DNA from: Pedobacter fastidiosus
Lineage (GTDB): Bacteria > Bacteroidota > Bacteroidia > Sphingobacteriales > Sphingobacteriaceae
Assembly (NCBI RefSeq): GCF_014306625.1
Contig: NZ_JACRYL010000003.1
Coordinates: 29,132 to 93,131 of the forward strand
Direction of reading: 5' to 3'
DNA length: 64,000 nt
The notes beneath the pieces are model-generated. The model worked only from the letters and a program-made list of their open reading frames with translations. It had not been told where the DNA came from and ran no database searches. Position 1 is the first letter of the stretch, and each line of letters opens with the position of its first letter. Of this stretch, positions 1-8,268 are shown piece by piece. Made by a program: the position numbers and the translations under genes.

Positions 1-1305
1 TTAACTCGCCACTTCCAACTTTAATTTCTTTCCTTTTATTTTCTCACCTTGCAAAATCTTAAGCAATTTTTCAACTTTACTTCTTTTTACGGCTATGTAG
101 CTTGTGGTATCTTTAACTTCAATTAATCCCAAATCATCTTTTTGCAAGCCACCCTTTTGCAAAAATAATCCAACAATATCAATTTTGTTAATTTTATCTT
201 TTTTGCCATGAGCAAGGTATAAAGTTTGCCAATCACTTTGTTCTGGCAATTTATATTTATCAGACAAGACCTCTTCTTCTATATTTTCTGGCAAATATTT
301 ATAATGCTCTTCCTCAGTTAAAACGGCATAAGCAGTACCTTTAGCGTGCATGCGTGCAGTTCTTCCATTTCTATGGATGTAGGCATCTTCCGTGTATGGA
401 AGTTGATAATGCACAATATGCTCTACTTCAGGAATATCCAGACCTCTGGCAGCCAAATCTGTAGTGATTAAAATTTTATGGCTTCCGTTTCTAAATTTCA
501 ATAAGGATTTCTCTCGATCGATTTGCTCCATTCCGCCATGAAAAACATCATGACCTAAACCATGCTCAAAAAGTAAATCACTAATTCGATCTACTGTTTC
601 CCTATGGTTACAGAAAACCAAAGTGTTTTTACCGCCAATTTTACTCAATAATTTAAAAAGAACTTCCAGCTTATCTGCGGCAGGGGCCATAACTTTTTTG
701 AGTTTGAGATCTGGCTTAATCTGAATATTTTTTGAGAAATCTACCGATATGGATTTATTAAGTTTAACAAAAGCTGGAATTTCTTCCATTTTGGTAGCCG
801 AAGTTAAAATTCTTTGTTTTAGAGATAATAACGAACCAATGATATAAGACATATCTGCTTCGAAACCAAATTCTAACGATTTATCAAATTCATCGAGGAT
901 TAAGGTCTCAACAAAAGATTCATCAAAATTATGATGCTCTAAGTGATAAGCAATTCTACCAGGCGTACCGATTAAAACAGCTGGTGGATGCGCTAAATTG
1001 TTTTTTTCGATTCTAACAGCATGACCACCATAGCAACAATTCACCTTAAATGGCGTACCCATTTGTTTAAAAACCTGTTCTATTTGCAAGGCCAATTCTC
1101 TAGATGGCACTAAGATAAGCGATTGGACGCCCTTAACATCAGCCTTTAAATTATTTAATAAAGGCAATAAAAAGGCAAGTGTTTTTCCTGAACCTGTTGG
1201 GGCAATAAGCAATACATCGCTACCAGTTTTAGCCGATTTAATCGATGCATTTTGCATTTCGTTAAGTGCAGAAATATTTAATCTCTTTAGCGCATTCTCT
1301 ATCAT
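1..1305 (-). CDS. DEAD-box ATP-dependent RNA helicase, DbpA-like
   Basis: RNA-dependent ATPase that remodels RNA, probably during ribosome assembly. The helicase motifs appear in order: motif I APTGSGKT, Ia PSRELALQ, Ib TPGR, motif II as DEFD instead of DEAD, motif III SAT, motif V TTDLAARGLD and motif VI HRNGRTAR. The last ~75 residues resemble the DbpA RNA-binding domain (from IDIVGLFLQKGG). I chose the ATG at 1305 because the longer frame adds nine residues (MQKCYLYGT) that overlap a TACCTTTA promoter-like element. The stop codon sits at the very edge of the window. Family call is firm; the rRNA target is inferred. Confidence 0.93.
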   Translation of the reverse strand: MIENALKRLNISALNEMQNASIKSAKTGSDVLLIAPTGSGKTLAFLLPLLNNLKADVKGVQSLILVPSRELALQIEQVFKQMGTPFKVNCCYGGHAVRIEKNNLAHPPAVLIGTPGRIAYHLEHHNFDESFVETLILDEFDKSLEFGFEADMSYIIGSLLSLKQRILTSATKMEEIPAFVKLNKSISVDFSKNIQIKPDLKLKKVMAPAADKLEVLFKLLSKIGGKNTLVFCNHRETVDRISDLLFEHGLGHDVFHGGMEQIDREKSLLKFRNGSHKILITTDLAARGLDIPEVEHIVHYQLPYTEDAYIHRNGRTARMHAKGTAYAVLTEEEHYKYLPENIEEEVLSDKYKLPEQSDWQTLYLAHGKKDKINKIDIVGLFLQKGGLQKDDLGLIEVKDTTSYIAVKRSKVEKLLKILQGEKIKGKKLKLEVAS

Positions 1306-1312
1306 TGTGCCG

Positions 1313-1320
1313 TAAAGGTA
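1313..1320 (-). promoter_or_regulatory. -7-like element of the helicase gene
   Basis: Reads TACCTTTA on the minus strand, one base off the Bacteroidota TAnnTTTG element, and ends 7 bases before the chosen ATG. It implies a very short or absent 5' leader. No -33 element was identified. Confidence 0.35.
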
Positions 1321-1354
1321 ACATTTCTGCACTTAGCTATTTCCAGATTATGGA

Positions 1355-1573
1355 TTAGTATTTGAAATATTTATTCCTCAATTTTTTAAGGGTTGCGAAA
1401 TTTAATTTCTTTTCAAGCATCAAGAGCATGTTTCCTCTTTTTGATAACGAAGAAGCAACCTTTTCATTTACGGCATTAACAGAGGATAGAAACCTATCAG
1501 TTAAATCATCTGCAAATTTATTTGCCCTACTCTGTTGTAATTGTTCAAATTCTTGGATTAATTCAATTCTCAT
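1355..1573 (-). CDS. small hypothetical protein, charged and helical
   Basis: A 72-residue ORF directly upstream of the helicase on the same strand. The product is rich in Lys, Glu, Leu and Asn and contains no Pro or Trp, as expected for a mostly helical soluble protein; it has no signal peptide or membrane segment. I do not recognise a family. An overlapping plus-strand ORF of similar length has cysteine-rich, unnatural composition and was discarded. Position and composition favour a real gene, but no ribosome binding site is obvious. Confidence 0.45.
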   Translation of the reverse strand: MRIELIQEFEQLQQSRANKFADDLTDRFLSSVNAVNEKVASSLSKRGNMLLMLEKKLNFATLKKLRNKYFKY

Positions 1574-1811
1574 AACTTGGTCGATTTAGTTGAATACTAA
1601 TTATAAAACGACCTGAATATTTATTTGTTTCAACAAACATTAAATCTATTCGATAAATATTGATTAACTTGTTGATAACTAAGTTTTTGTTAGCAAATAA
1701 ACAACTTACACTTAACACAGATTTAATCTTTAGCGCTTATTTTTATAGAAACCCGATTATCATTTGTCCCAAAGAGATTCCCTTAGAATTAACCTTAAAA
1801 ACACATAATGT

Positions 1812-2285
1812 ATGACTTGGAAAAAATTTAGTGGTGAAATCATTCAATCATCAATCTTAGAAGAAGTAGAACAGGCAATTATTCGCGAAACAGAAAACGG
1901 CTACAAGCTAAAAGTCTGTATCGGTACCGACTCTCAAGTTAAAGGAACAATAACAGATTTTGCTACAGTAATTGTTTTAGTAAGAGAACACCATGGTGGT
2001 TTTATGTACATCCATCAAGAAAAAAGTGCACAACAGGTTAGCATCAAGGAAAGAATGCTGATGGAAGTTCAAAAATCTATTGAAACTGCTTACTCAATTT
2101 GCGATTTACTAGACATTTACGATGTTGCTTTAGAAGTGCATGCGGATATCAACACCAGTCCTTCGTTTAAATCGAACAAAGCCTTAAACGATGCGATGGG
2201 CTACATTTTAAGCATGGGCTTTATTTTCAAAGCCAAACCCGAAGCTTTCGCAAGCTCTACCTGTGCCGATAAAATGGTGCATTAG
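1812..2285 (+). CDS. YkuK-family RNase H-like protein (DUF458)
   Basis: A 157-residue soluble protein resembling the Bacillus YkuK family, which has a predicted RNase H-like fold. The conserved acidic segment CIGTDSQV near residues 36-43 would form the first strand with a metal-binding Asp, and EVHADIN near residue 108 gives a second acidic site. The ending SNKALNDAMGYI...KPEAFASSTCADK is typical of the family. The biological substrate is not established. It stands alone with ~220 bp of AT-rich DNA upstream and 49 bp before the next gene. Confidence 0.82.
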   Translation: MTWKKFSGEIIQSSILEEVEQAIIRETENGYKLKVCIGTDSQVKGTITDFATVIVLVREHHGGFMYIHQEKSAQQVSIKERMLMEVQKSIETAYSICDLLDIYDVALEVHADINTSPSFKSNKALNDAMGYILSMGFIFKAKPEAFASSTCADKMVH

Positions 2286-2334
2286 TTTTAAATGAAATTA
2301 TTTAGGAGTATCTTTAATTCATCAAATCCCCTGT

Positions 2335-2859
2335 ATGAAAAAGATATTCCTTTCCCTGTTTATTTTGGCTTGCACTACAACCGCATTTGCTCAAGCTGAT
2401 AAAGATTCTTATGTTAAAGTTGGTGATGCCGTTCCGGCTTTCAGTTTTGAAATTGAAAAAGGTAAAACCGTAAATATTGCCGACTATAAAGGTAAATTGA
2501 TTCTGATTAATTTATTTGCAACATGGTGCCCGCCTTGTAACATCGAACTTCCATTAGCTCAAAAGGAAATTTGGGATAAATATAAAGACAACAAAAAATT
2601 TGCATTCTTTGTATTTGGGCGTGAGGAAGGTTGGGAAAAACTAATTCCCTACAAAGCTAAAAAAGGTTTCACATTCCCAATCTTACCGGATGTTGACCGT
2701 TCTATTTTCAGCAAATTCGCAAAACAATCTATCCCCAGGAATATATTAATTGATGAAACCGGAAAAATAATTTATCAATCAATGGGTTATGAAGAGAAGG
2801 AATTTAAGGAGCTGGTTAAATTAATTCAAGATAAACTGAGTACATCTTCAACAAAATAG
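2335..2859 (+). CDS. TlpA/ResA-like secreted thioredoxin
   Basis: Periplasmic thiol-disulfide reductant. Residues 1-19 form a signal peptide (MKKIFLSLFILACTTTAFAQ). The thioredoxin/AhpC-TSA fold follows, with active site WCPPC near residues 64-68 and the cis-Pro loop as SIPRNILID. The length of 174 residues is normal for single-domain TlpA-like proteins. The substrate (cytochrome c maturation or general envelope reduction) cannot be told from the sequence. It is followed 32 bp later by an SRPBCC protein, with no obvious shared pathway. Confidence 0.88.
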   Translation: MKKIFLSLFILACTTTAFAQADKDSYVKVGDAVPAFSFEIEKGKTVNIADYKGKLILINLFATWCPPCNIELPLAQKEIWDKYKDNKKFAFFVFGREEGWEKLIPYKAKKGFTFPILPDVDRSIFSKFAKQSIPRNILIDETGKIIYQSMGYEEKEFKELVKLIQDKLSTSSTK

Positions 2860-2891
2860 CAAAACAAATGTTACTCTCTTAAATATATACA

Positions 2892-3359
2892 TTGAAAACC
2901 TACAGAATAGAATTTACGCAGAAAGTACCTGTTGATTTAGATACCGCTTGGGATTTTTTTTCATCACCACTTAACTTGTCCGAAATTACGCCTAAGGATA
3001 TGACATTTGAGGTAACGTCTCCAAATATGAAAGGCGCCAAAATGTATCCTGGGATGATTATCACCTATAAAGTATCTCCACTTCTCGGAATTAAACTAAA
3101 TTGGGTAACTGAAATTACTCACGCTAGGGATAAGGAGTATTTTATTGATGAGCAAAGATTCGGACCGTTTGCTTTCTGGCATCATAATCATCATTTCGAG
3201 GCCATAGATGGCGGAGTTTTAATGCATGATACTTTACATTATGGCATTGGCTTTGGTCCTATTGGATCAATCGCTAACAGCATAATGGTGAGCAAAAAAA
3301 TAAACGAGATTTTTAATTTTAGATATAAAAAAGTAGAAGAGCTTTTTGGGAAGTTTTAA
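2892..3359 (+). CDS. SRPBCC (START-like) family protein
   Basis: A 155-residue soluble protein with the helix-grip layout of the SRPBCC superfamily. It starts with an N-terminal strand followed by DTAWDFFSSPLNLSEITP, has a central sheet, and ends in a long C-terminal helix (NEIFNFRYKKVEELF). Such proteins bind hydrophobic ligands or lipids; some homologues carry an unsupported cell-division-inhibitor label. The frame starts at a TTG, because no ATG precedes the conserved N-terminal strand MKTYRIEFTQKV. Ligand unknown. Confidence 0.8.
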   Translation: MKTYRIEFTQKVPVDLDTAWDFFSSPLNLSEITPKDMTFEVTSPNMKGAKMYPGMIITYKVSPLLGIKLNWVTEITHARDKEYFIDEQRFGPFAFWHHNHHFEAIDGGVLMHDTLHYGIGFGPIGSIANSIMVSKKINEIFNFRYKKVEELFGKF

Positions 3360-3394
3360 ATCTGAGAGCAGAGATAGTTAATCAAAACGCAACA

Positions 3395-3976
3395 CTACCA
3401 TTTTTTAGTTGAGATTGTTTCTTCTTTCTTTTTAGCCTTTTCAGATCTAGAGGTTGCTAAAACCTTTTTAAAGTCTTCACCAAATTTTGTCGCTTTTACA
3501 GATACGCCACCAAGAATATCTTTCCACTGACCCGAATTTAATTTACCGGGTGCTTTTTCCAAGGGTGTTCCAATATTCGTTGTAGCTACAAAATTGCCAT
3601 AACGATCGCGTTGGTAAGGAATATACTCAAAATCTGTAAGCCAAAACCTATATTTTCCTGATCTGATTTCTACAGTAAAATTGTACTTAACCTCTCCGCT
3701 AGGATGCCCTGCAACCAAAAGCGTTTTATCAATTACCAATGTTCCACTCGCTAGAACAGATGAATCTGTTGAGGATTCTTGCTTCATTGATTTTTTATAA
3801 ACCTTATTTATAAAAAATTCTGCCCTTTGCAGTAAGCTATCTTTATTTACAGTTTTGGTATCCACAACTTCATAATAAATATATTTCCCTCTATCATCTA
3901 AAGGAAGTTGCTTTTGTTGAGCCGAAAGCCTAATAAATGTGGCTAAAAAAATTATTAGAACTAGGTACTTTTTCAT
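3395..3976 (-). CDS. DUF4468 domain-containing secreted protein
   Basis: A 193-residue exported protein with signal peptide MKKYLVLIIFLATFIRLSAQ. Residues ~25-130 match the DUF4468 pattern of Bacteroidota: an opening YYEVVDTKTVNKDSLLQRA helix region, then sheet strands ending in YRFWLTDFEYIPYQ. DUF4468 is predicted to adopt a TBP-like fold and has no known function. The C-terminus is Lys/Glu-rich and probably disordered. It converges with the SRPBCC gene; no terminator hairpin is seen in the short gap. Confidence 0.78.
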   Translation of the reverse strand: MKKYLVLIIFLATFIRLSAQQKQLPLDDRGKYIYYEVVDTKTVNKDSLLQRAEFFINKVYKKSMKQESSTDSSVLASGTLVIDKTLLVAGHPSGEVKYNFTVEIRSGKYRFWLTDFEYIPYQRDRYGNFVATTNIGTPLEKAPGKLNSGQWKDILGGVSVKATKFGEDFKKVLATSRSEKAKKKEETISTKKW

Positions 3977-4048
3977 CTGTAAATGGGTTTTCCGTAAAGC
4001 TTAAATGTATAAATTATTACAGCAAAAAATCAATTCTCGAAGCAATAA

Positions 4049-4082
4049 AAAGGCCGTCAGTTTTAGAAAGCTGACGGCCTTA
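4049..4082 (-). terminator. rho-independent terminator of the barrel-protein gene
   Basis: An 11-bp perfect stem, AAGGCCGTCAG (4050-4060) with CTGACGGCCTT (4071-4081), and a 10-nt loop. On the minus strand it is followed by TTTTATT. It lies 20 bp past the stop of the outer-membrane protein gene and so ends the amtB-porin unit. Confidence 0.88.
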
Positions 4083-4101
4083 AATTAAAATCAATTATTT
4101 T

Positions 4102-5121
4102 CTAGAAAGCGTAAACCGCAGCTAAAGAGAACTGACCAGCATTTGGTGCAGATAAGCCATTATTTTTCAAGAATGGTTTATCGCCGTTATGGTCAAGTCT
4201 TACTTCTGGAATAAAAGTTAAACCACCAGATTTGATATTAGCAGTTAAAGTTACAGCAGTATATTTTGTTCCTGTAACGGCACCAACATCCTTTGTTTTA
4301 AAATATTCGCCTCTTAAACCCAATGTTACCGCACTAGCAACTGCGTATTGAGGATATAACGCCACTCCAGAATAACCACCACCATCATTGTCGATGTCGT
4401 AATTGGCTGCATTTAAACCCAATTTAAATTTCTCGGTAATTTGGTAAGCAGTTGTTAAATCTTCGATAGTGCCATAACCGCCACCACCAGCACCAGATAA
4501 AACATTTAAATAAGCTGTCCAGCCTTCAACCGGCGCAACCATTAACTGACCACCAACGCTAGAAACGCCACGAGTTGCACTGTAAACATTCCAATCGTTG
4601 AACAAACCAGCCATTAAACTTACTTTATCAGAGAATTTATAAGTTGCTTTAATTCCGGCATTTTGGAATGGACCGCTTGTAAACAAATAAGAGGTAGAAT
4701 AATTGAAGTTTCCAACTGGAGAAATTACTTCATATCCAATAAATGTACCCATGTAACCTGCAGTCATTGCAAATTTATCAGAGAAATCATAATTTATGTA
4801 TAAGTTTTGGATGTGGAATGATGAGTTTCCACTAGCCGCATCTGGAATAGATTGCGTTTGACCTCTTGGGCCAAAAGAAAGTTCGCCTACAAATGATGCT
4901 TTACCTGTTTTTTTCTTCAAAGCTAAATCAATCATCCCTAACGAAACTGAATTATGATCAGAAGCAAATGAGGTTAAAATATTGTTTGGTTGTTTAGCAA
5001 AATCATATTTAAAATAAGTATCAACCGACCCTGAAATTTCAAGTGGTGATGCTGGCGTCTCTTGAGCCAAGGCACACGTAGTGCTAGCTATAGCAAATAT
5101 AGCGGTTAAAAGTTTCTTCAT
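4102..5121 (-). CDS. outer-membrane beta-barrel (porin-like) protein paired with AmtB
   Basis: A 339-residue protein with a signal peptide ending in CALAQ. Repeated amphipathic strands and aromatic turn residues (SGSVDTYFKYDF, NLYINYDFSDKFAMTAGYMG) and a C-terminal aromatic residue (SLAAVYAF) are typical of a 12-16 strand barrel of the BBP2/porin type. It follows amtB by 37 bp on the same strand with a terminator behind it, so the two are probably cotranscribed. I infer that it lets ammonium or small amines through the outer membrane; the substrate is not shown by sequence. Confidence 0.8.
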   Translation of the reverse strand: MKKLLTAIFAIASTTCALAQETPASPLEISGSVDTYFKYDFAKQPNNILTSFASDHNSVSLGMIDLALKKKTGKASFVGELSFGPRGQTQSIPDAASGNSSFHIQNLYINYDFSDKFAMTAGYMGTFIGYEVISPVGNFNYSTSYLFTSGPFQNAGIKATYKFSDKVSLMAGLFNDWNVYSATRGVSSVGGQLMVAPVEGWTAYLNVLSGAGGGGYGTIEDLTTAYQITEKFKLGLNAANYDIDNDGGGYSGVALYPQYAVASAVTLGLRGEYFKTKDVGAVTGTKYTAVTLTANIKSGGLTFIPEVRLDHNGDKPFLKNNGLSAPNAGQFSLAAVYAF

Positions 5122-5158
5122 GTTTGAGCGGATTGGGGGTTTAGATATATAAAATTTC

Positions 5159-6553
5159 TTAGATGGTTTCTTGAACTGGACTATTTTTTTCGATATACAC
5201 AGCTTTATCTTCTACCAATAAAGTACCTTGAGAGTATTTTTCGTCATGTTGTGATGCATCTAGACCTAATTCTTCTTCTTCGTCTGAAACGCGGATTGGT
5301 TGAATTAAGTTAATGAATTTGAAGATGATGAATGAAACTACAAAACTAAATACCACAACAATCGCCACACCTTTTAATTGTGTGAAAAAGAAATCTGGGT
5401 TACCATATAATAAACCATCTACACCTGCAGAGTTTACAGTTTTGGTTGCAAAAACACCAGTCAAGATCATACCTACAATACCACCAACACCATGGCAAGG
5501 AAACACATCTAAAGTATCATCAATTGTAGTTTTAGATTTTCCATAAACAACCAAGTTAGAAACGATGGCTGCAAAGGCACCAATAAAGATACTTTGTGGA
5601 ATTGCAACATAACCAGCACCTGGCGTAATGGCAACTAAACCAACAACTGCACCAATACAGAAACCTAATACTGAAGGTTTTTTACCGCGAAGCACATCAA
5701 AGAACATCCAAGATAAACCTGCTGCGCCCGCTGCAACGTTGGTAGTAGCAAAAGCAGAAACCGCCAATGAACCTGCTCCTAAAGCAGAACCAGCATTAAA
5801 ACCAAACCAACCGAACCATAATAAACCAGTACCAATTAATACGTAAGGGATATTTGCAGGTGGAATTTCTTTATGATCTAAATGTGCTTTTCTACGTTTT
5901 AAAACTAAAGCACCAGCTAAAGCAGCCATACCAGCAGAAATATGCACTACAGTACCACCAGCAAAATCAAATACACCCATCTTCATTAATAAACCATCCG
6001 GGCTCCAAGTCATGTGCGCCAATGGTGCATATACTAATAAGCCAAAAAGAACCGTAAATAAAATGTAAGATGTAAAACGAATACGTTCTGCAACAGCACC
6101 AACAACCAATCCTGGAGTAATGATTGCAAACATTAATTGAAACAACGCGAACAATGTTAAAGGAATAGTTGGCGCAAGGCTCCAAGGTTCTCCAGAATTT
6201 ACACCTTTAAAGAAAAAGAATGTAGAAGGATCGCCGATAAAGCCACCAATATCTTTACCAAAAGCTAAACTAAAACCTACTACAACCCACAGCACAGATA
6301 CTACACCGGCAGCAACAACACTTTTAATCATTGTTGATAACACATTTTTTCTGTGCACCATGCCACCATAAAAGAATGCCAAGCCTGGCGTCATTAAAAA
6401 CACTAACGCTGTTGCAACAAGTACCCAAGCCACATCCGCAGCATTATACTTACCTACATCATAATTCGGTAAAGCGGGAACAAATATTGCAGCGATTGCC
6501 ACAATAGAGAGCACCAAAAAGGGCGCAACCTGTTTTAAGGAAAATTTACTCAT
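5159..6553 (-). CDS. amtB: ammonium transporter (Amt/MEP/Rh family)
   Basis: Inner-membrane ammonium channel/transporter of 464 residues with about 11 transmembrane helices. Family signatures are clear: the signature segment beginning DFAGGTVVHISAGMAAL, which holds the first pore histidine, then the second pore histidine in DVFPCHGVGGIVGM. The cytoplasmic tail (DEEEELGLDASQHDEKY) matches the conserved AmtB C-terminus that controls gating. No glnK/PII gene adjoins it here, although amtB-glnK pairing is common elsewhere. Downstream lies a barrel protein in the same unit. Upstream is 346 bp of AT-rich DNA that should hold its promoter. Confidence 0.96.
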   Translation of the reverse strand: MSKFSLKQVAPFLVLSIVAIAAIFVPALPNYDVGKYNAADVAWVLVATALVFLMTPGLAFFYGGMVHRKNVLSTMIKSVVAAGVVSVLWVVVGFSLAFGKDIGGFIGDPSTFFFFKGVNSGEPWSLAPTIPLTLFALFQLMFAIITPGLVVGAVAERIRFTSYILFTVLFGLLVYAPLAHMTWSPDGLLMKMGVFDFAGGTVVHISAGMAALAGALVLKRRKAHLDHKEIPPANIPYVLIGTGLLWFGWFGFNAGSALGAGSLAVSAFATTNVAAGAAGLSWMFFDVLRGKKPSVLGFCIGAVVGLVAITPGAGYVAIPQSIFIGAFAAIVSNLVVYGKSKTTIDDTLDVFPCHGVGGIVGMILTGVFATKTVNSAGVDGLLYGNPDFFFTQLKGVAIVVVFSFVVSFIIFKFINLIQPIRVSDEEEELGLDASQHDEKYSQGTLLVEDKAVYIEKNSPVQETI

Positions 6554-6843
6554 AGTTTTTAGTTTAATTTGTTTGTATTGATAAAATAATTGATTTCTAT
6601 CGATTTAATTTTTATAAAAATACAACATATTGTAATTTTTACACTATATATTAGAAATATTCTAACAAATTGATTGAATTTTTATAAAACCAAACAAAAA
6701 ACTATTCAAAAAATACAATTAACAAAAAAAACAGCAAAGAATAAGGTAGGTTTTTGACAAAAAGAAAATCTGATTTTACAATAGAATTATGATATTTTAT
6801 CAATATTTTCTAAAAAATTAGCATTAAAAACAACTCAAAAACA
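6554..6843. other. AT-rich gene-free region upstream of amtB
   Basis: About 290 bp with long A/T runs and no plausible ORF. It must contain the minus-strand amtB promoter, but I could find neither a clean TAnnTTTG element nor a sigma-54 site (TGGCAC-N5-TTGC). Nothing else is recognisable. Confidence 0.5.
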
Positions 6844-6872
6844 AAAAAACCTATGAAATTTCACAGGTTTTT
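6844..6872 (-). terminator. terminator of the radical SAM gene
   Basis: Nearly perfect palindrome AAAAACCTGTGAAA / TTTCATAGGTTTTT on the minus strand, where one position becomes a G-U pair; on the plus strand it would be an A-C mismatch. It is followed by a T run and lies 28 bp past the radical SAM stop. Confidence 0.75.
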
Positions 6873-6899
6873 AAAAAATTAAAATAAAATTTTATCTTT

Positions 6900-7847
6900 T
6901 TAGATAAAATACTGAGAACCTTGAACAACGCCTCTTTTTTCGATTTCTTTATCAATATAGGTTTGAATTGCCGATTTATTAAGCCCCCAATTAGGTGCAA
7001 TCAACAAATCCCAATCAGAGATTCCAAATAAACGCTGAATAACAATATCAGGACGTAGTAATGGAATTAATTCGCAAAGTAGATCTGTATATTCTTCAAG
7101 CGAGAATAATTTAAAAGGCTCCTTTTTATATTTAGCACCCATGATAGAGCCTTCCACAATGTGCAGGTGATGGAACTTAACAAATTTTATTTGAGGGAAT
7201 CGATTAATTTCGTGAATATAACCCAACATCATTTCTTTAGTTTCCCAAGGGAAACCAAAGATGGTGTGTACACATAAATCTAGCTTGCTGTTTTCTAAAA
7301 GCATTACTGCTTCTACAAATTCGCCATGACTACAGCCTCGATTAATCTGATTAAGGGTTTCGTCGTAAATAGACTCCATTCCCATTTCCAAATCAACATC
7401 AAATCGATCGGTATAACTTTCTAATAAAGCAATTTTTTCTGCATCGATACAATCTGGGCGAGTACCTACAGAGAAACCAACAACGTCTTCCGTATTGATT
7501 GATAATGCTTCATCATACATCATTTTTAAATAATGCACTGGAGCATAAGTATTGGTGTTTGGCTGAAAGTAAACAATAAACTTATCGGCTTTATAAAAAT
7601 TCTTGCCACGTTCCATTCCTTTTTCCAATTGCTCACGGATAGTTGGCATTTTTCTGGAAATCTCCGGTGTAAAAGAATCTACATTACAATAAGTACAGCC
7701 ACCATATCCTTTACTCCCATCGCGGTTAGGGCAAGTGAAACCGCCATCAACAATAGTTTTAAAAACCCGCTGACCGTTGTACTTCTCACGCAAATGTGTG
7801 CCGTAATTTTTATACCCCTTTATGCCTAAATCTACCTGTGTTCCCAT
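6900..7847 (-). CDS. TIGR01212-type radical SAM protein (YhcC family)
   Basis: A radical S-adenosylmethionine enzyme of about 315 residues. The iron-sulfur cluster cysteines lie in a family-specific arrangement, TCPNRDGSKGYGGCTYCN, and not in the classic CX3CX2C. Later motifs include GFSVGTRPDCI, DLEMGMESIYDETLNQINRG and VHTIFGFPWET, all typical of YhcC, whose reaction is not well defined. I chose the ATG at 7847, three codons inside a frame that opens at TTG. It is monocistronic with its own terminator. Confidence 0.88.
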   Translation of the reverse strand: MGTQVDLGIKGYKNYGTHLREKYNGQRVFKTIVDGGFTCPNRDGSKGYGGCTYCNVDSFTPEISRKMPTIREQLEKGMERGKNFYKADKFIVYFQPNTNTYAPVHYLKMMYDEALSINTEDVVGFSVGTRPDCIDAEKIALLESYTDRFDVDLEMGMESIYDETLNQINRGCSHGEFVEAVMLLENSKLDLCVHTIFGFPWETKEMMLGYIHEINRFPQIKFVKFHHLHIVEGSIMGAKYKKEPFKLFSLEEYTDLLCELIPLLRPDIVIQRLFGISDWDLLIAPNWGLNKSAIQTYIDKEIEKRGVVQGSQYFI

Positions 7848-7924
7848 TAATTGCAATAATACACAAATACTGCCAAGATATCGACATTGCTTACCAAGAT
7901 TACAAAAGCCTAATAATTATTTGT

Positions 7925-8120
7925 AAAGCAACTGCAGTGAAAATATTAATGTATCATCCCGCTAATGCTGCAAGAAAAACAGAAAAAGTTTTGGCTTTTC
8001 GCTTATATCGGGTTTAGGGAATTTAGTTCTTGCAGCTATTTATTAAACTAAACCCGAGCGATGCGGAAATACTTTTTGTTGCAAAACAGAAATCCCGAAC
8101 TTTTCAATTCGGGATTCAAA
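7925..8120. repeat. cluster of dispersed, palindromic intergenic repeat fragments
   Basis: Gene-free DNA. It contains an inverted pair CGGGTTTAG (8009-8017) / CTAAACCCG (8048-8056) and a hairpin AATCCCGAA (8091-8099) / TTCGGGATT (8108-8116). The stretch CTAAACCCGAGCGATGCGGA resembles elements near 28.28 kb and 61.16 kb, and TTTTCACTGC (minus strand) recurs near 21.89 kb. This looks like decayed dispersed repeat sequence common to this genome. The rest of 7857-8268 holds nothing recognisable. Confidence 0.45.
8091..8116 (-). terminator. possible terminator hairpin behind the APC permease
   Basis: A 9-bp stem AATCCCGAA/TTCGGGATT with an 8-nt loop, about 150 bp past the permease stop. The minus strand continues TCTGTTTTG, a weak U tract. 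It may instead be part of the repeat cluster. Confidence 0.4.
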
Positions 8121-8268
8121 AATAATGTTGCAAAAAGATTGCAGTAAGAGCAGGACTTTCGAAACCGATAAGCAATGCTTTTGCTTTTCAAGAGATTATA
8201 AACTTATAGCCAAGATAATTTCTATAGACCTCTATCTTGCAAATCCTTAAATCAGGCAGATCCTGATC

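Noticed and set aside
1362..1589. Plus-strand 75-codon ORF opposite the small hypothetical gene
   Set aside because: Composition (many Phe, Ser, Cys) is that of an antisense frame; the minus-strand ORF is more protein-like.
6554..6843. Sigma-54 promoter for amtB
   Set aside because: No TGGCAC-N5-TTGC match could be found on the minus strand.
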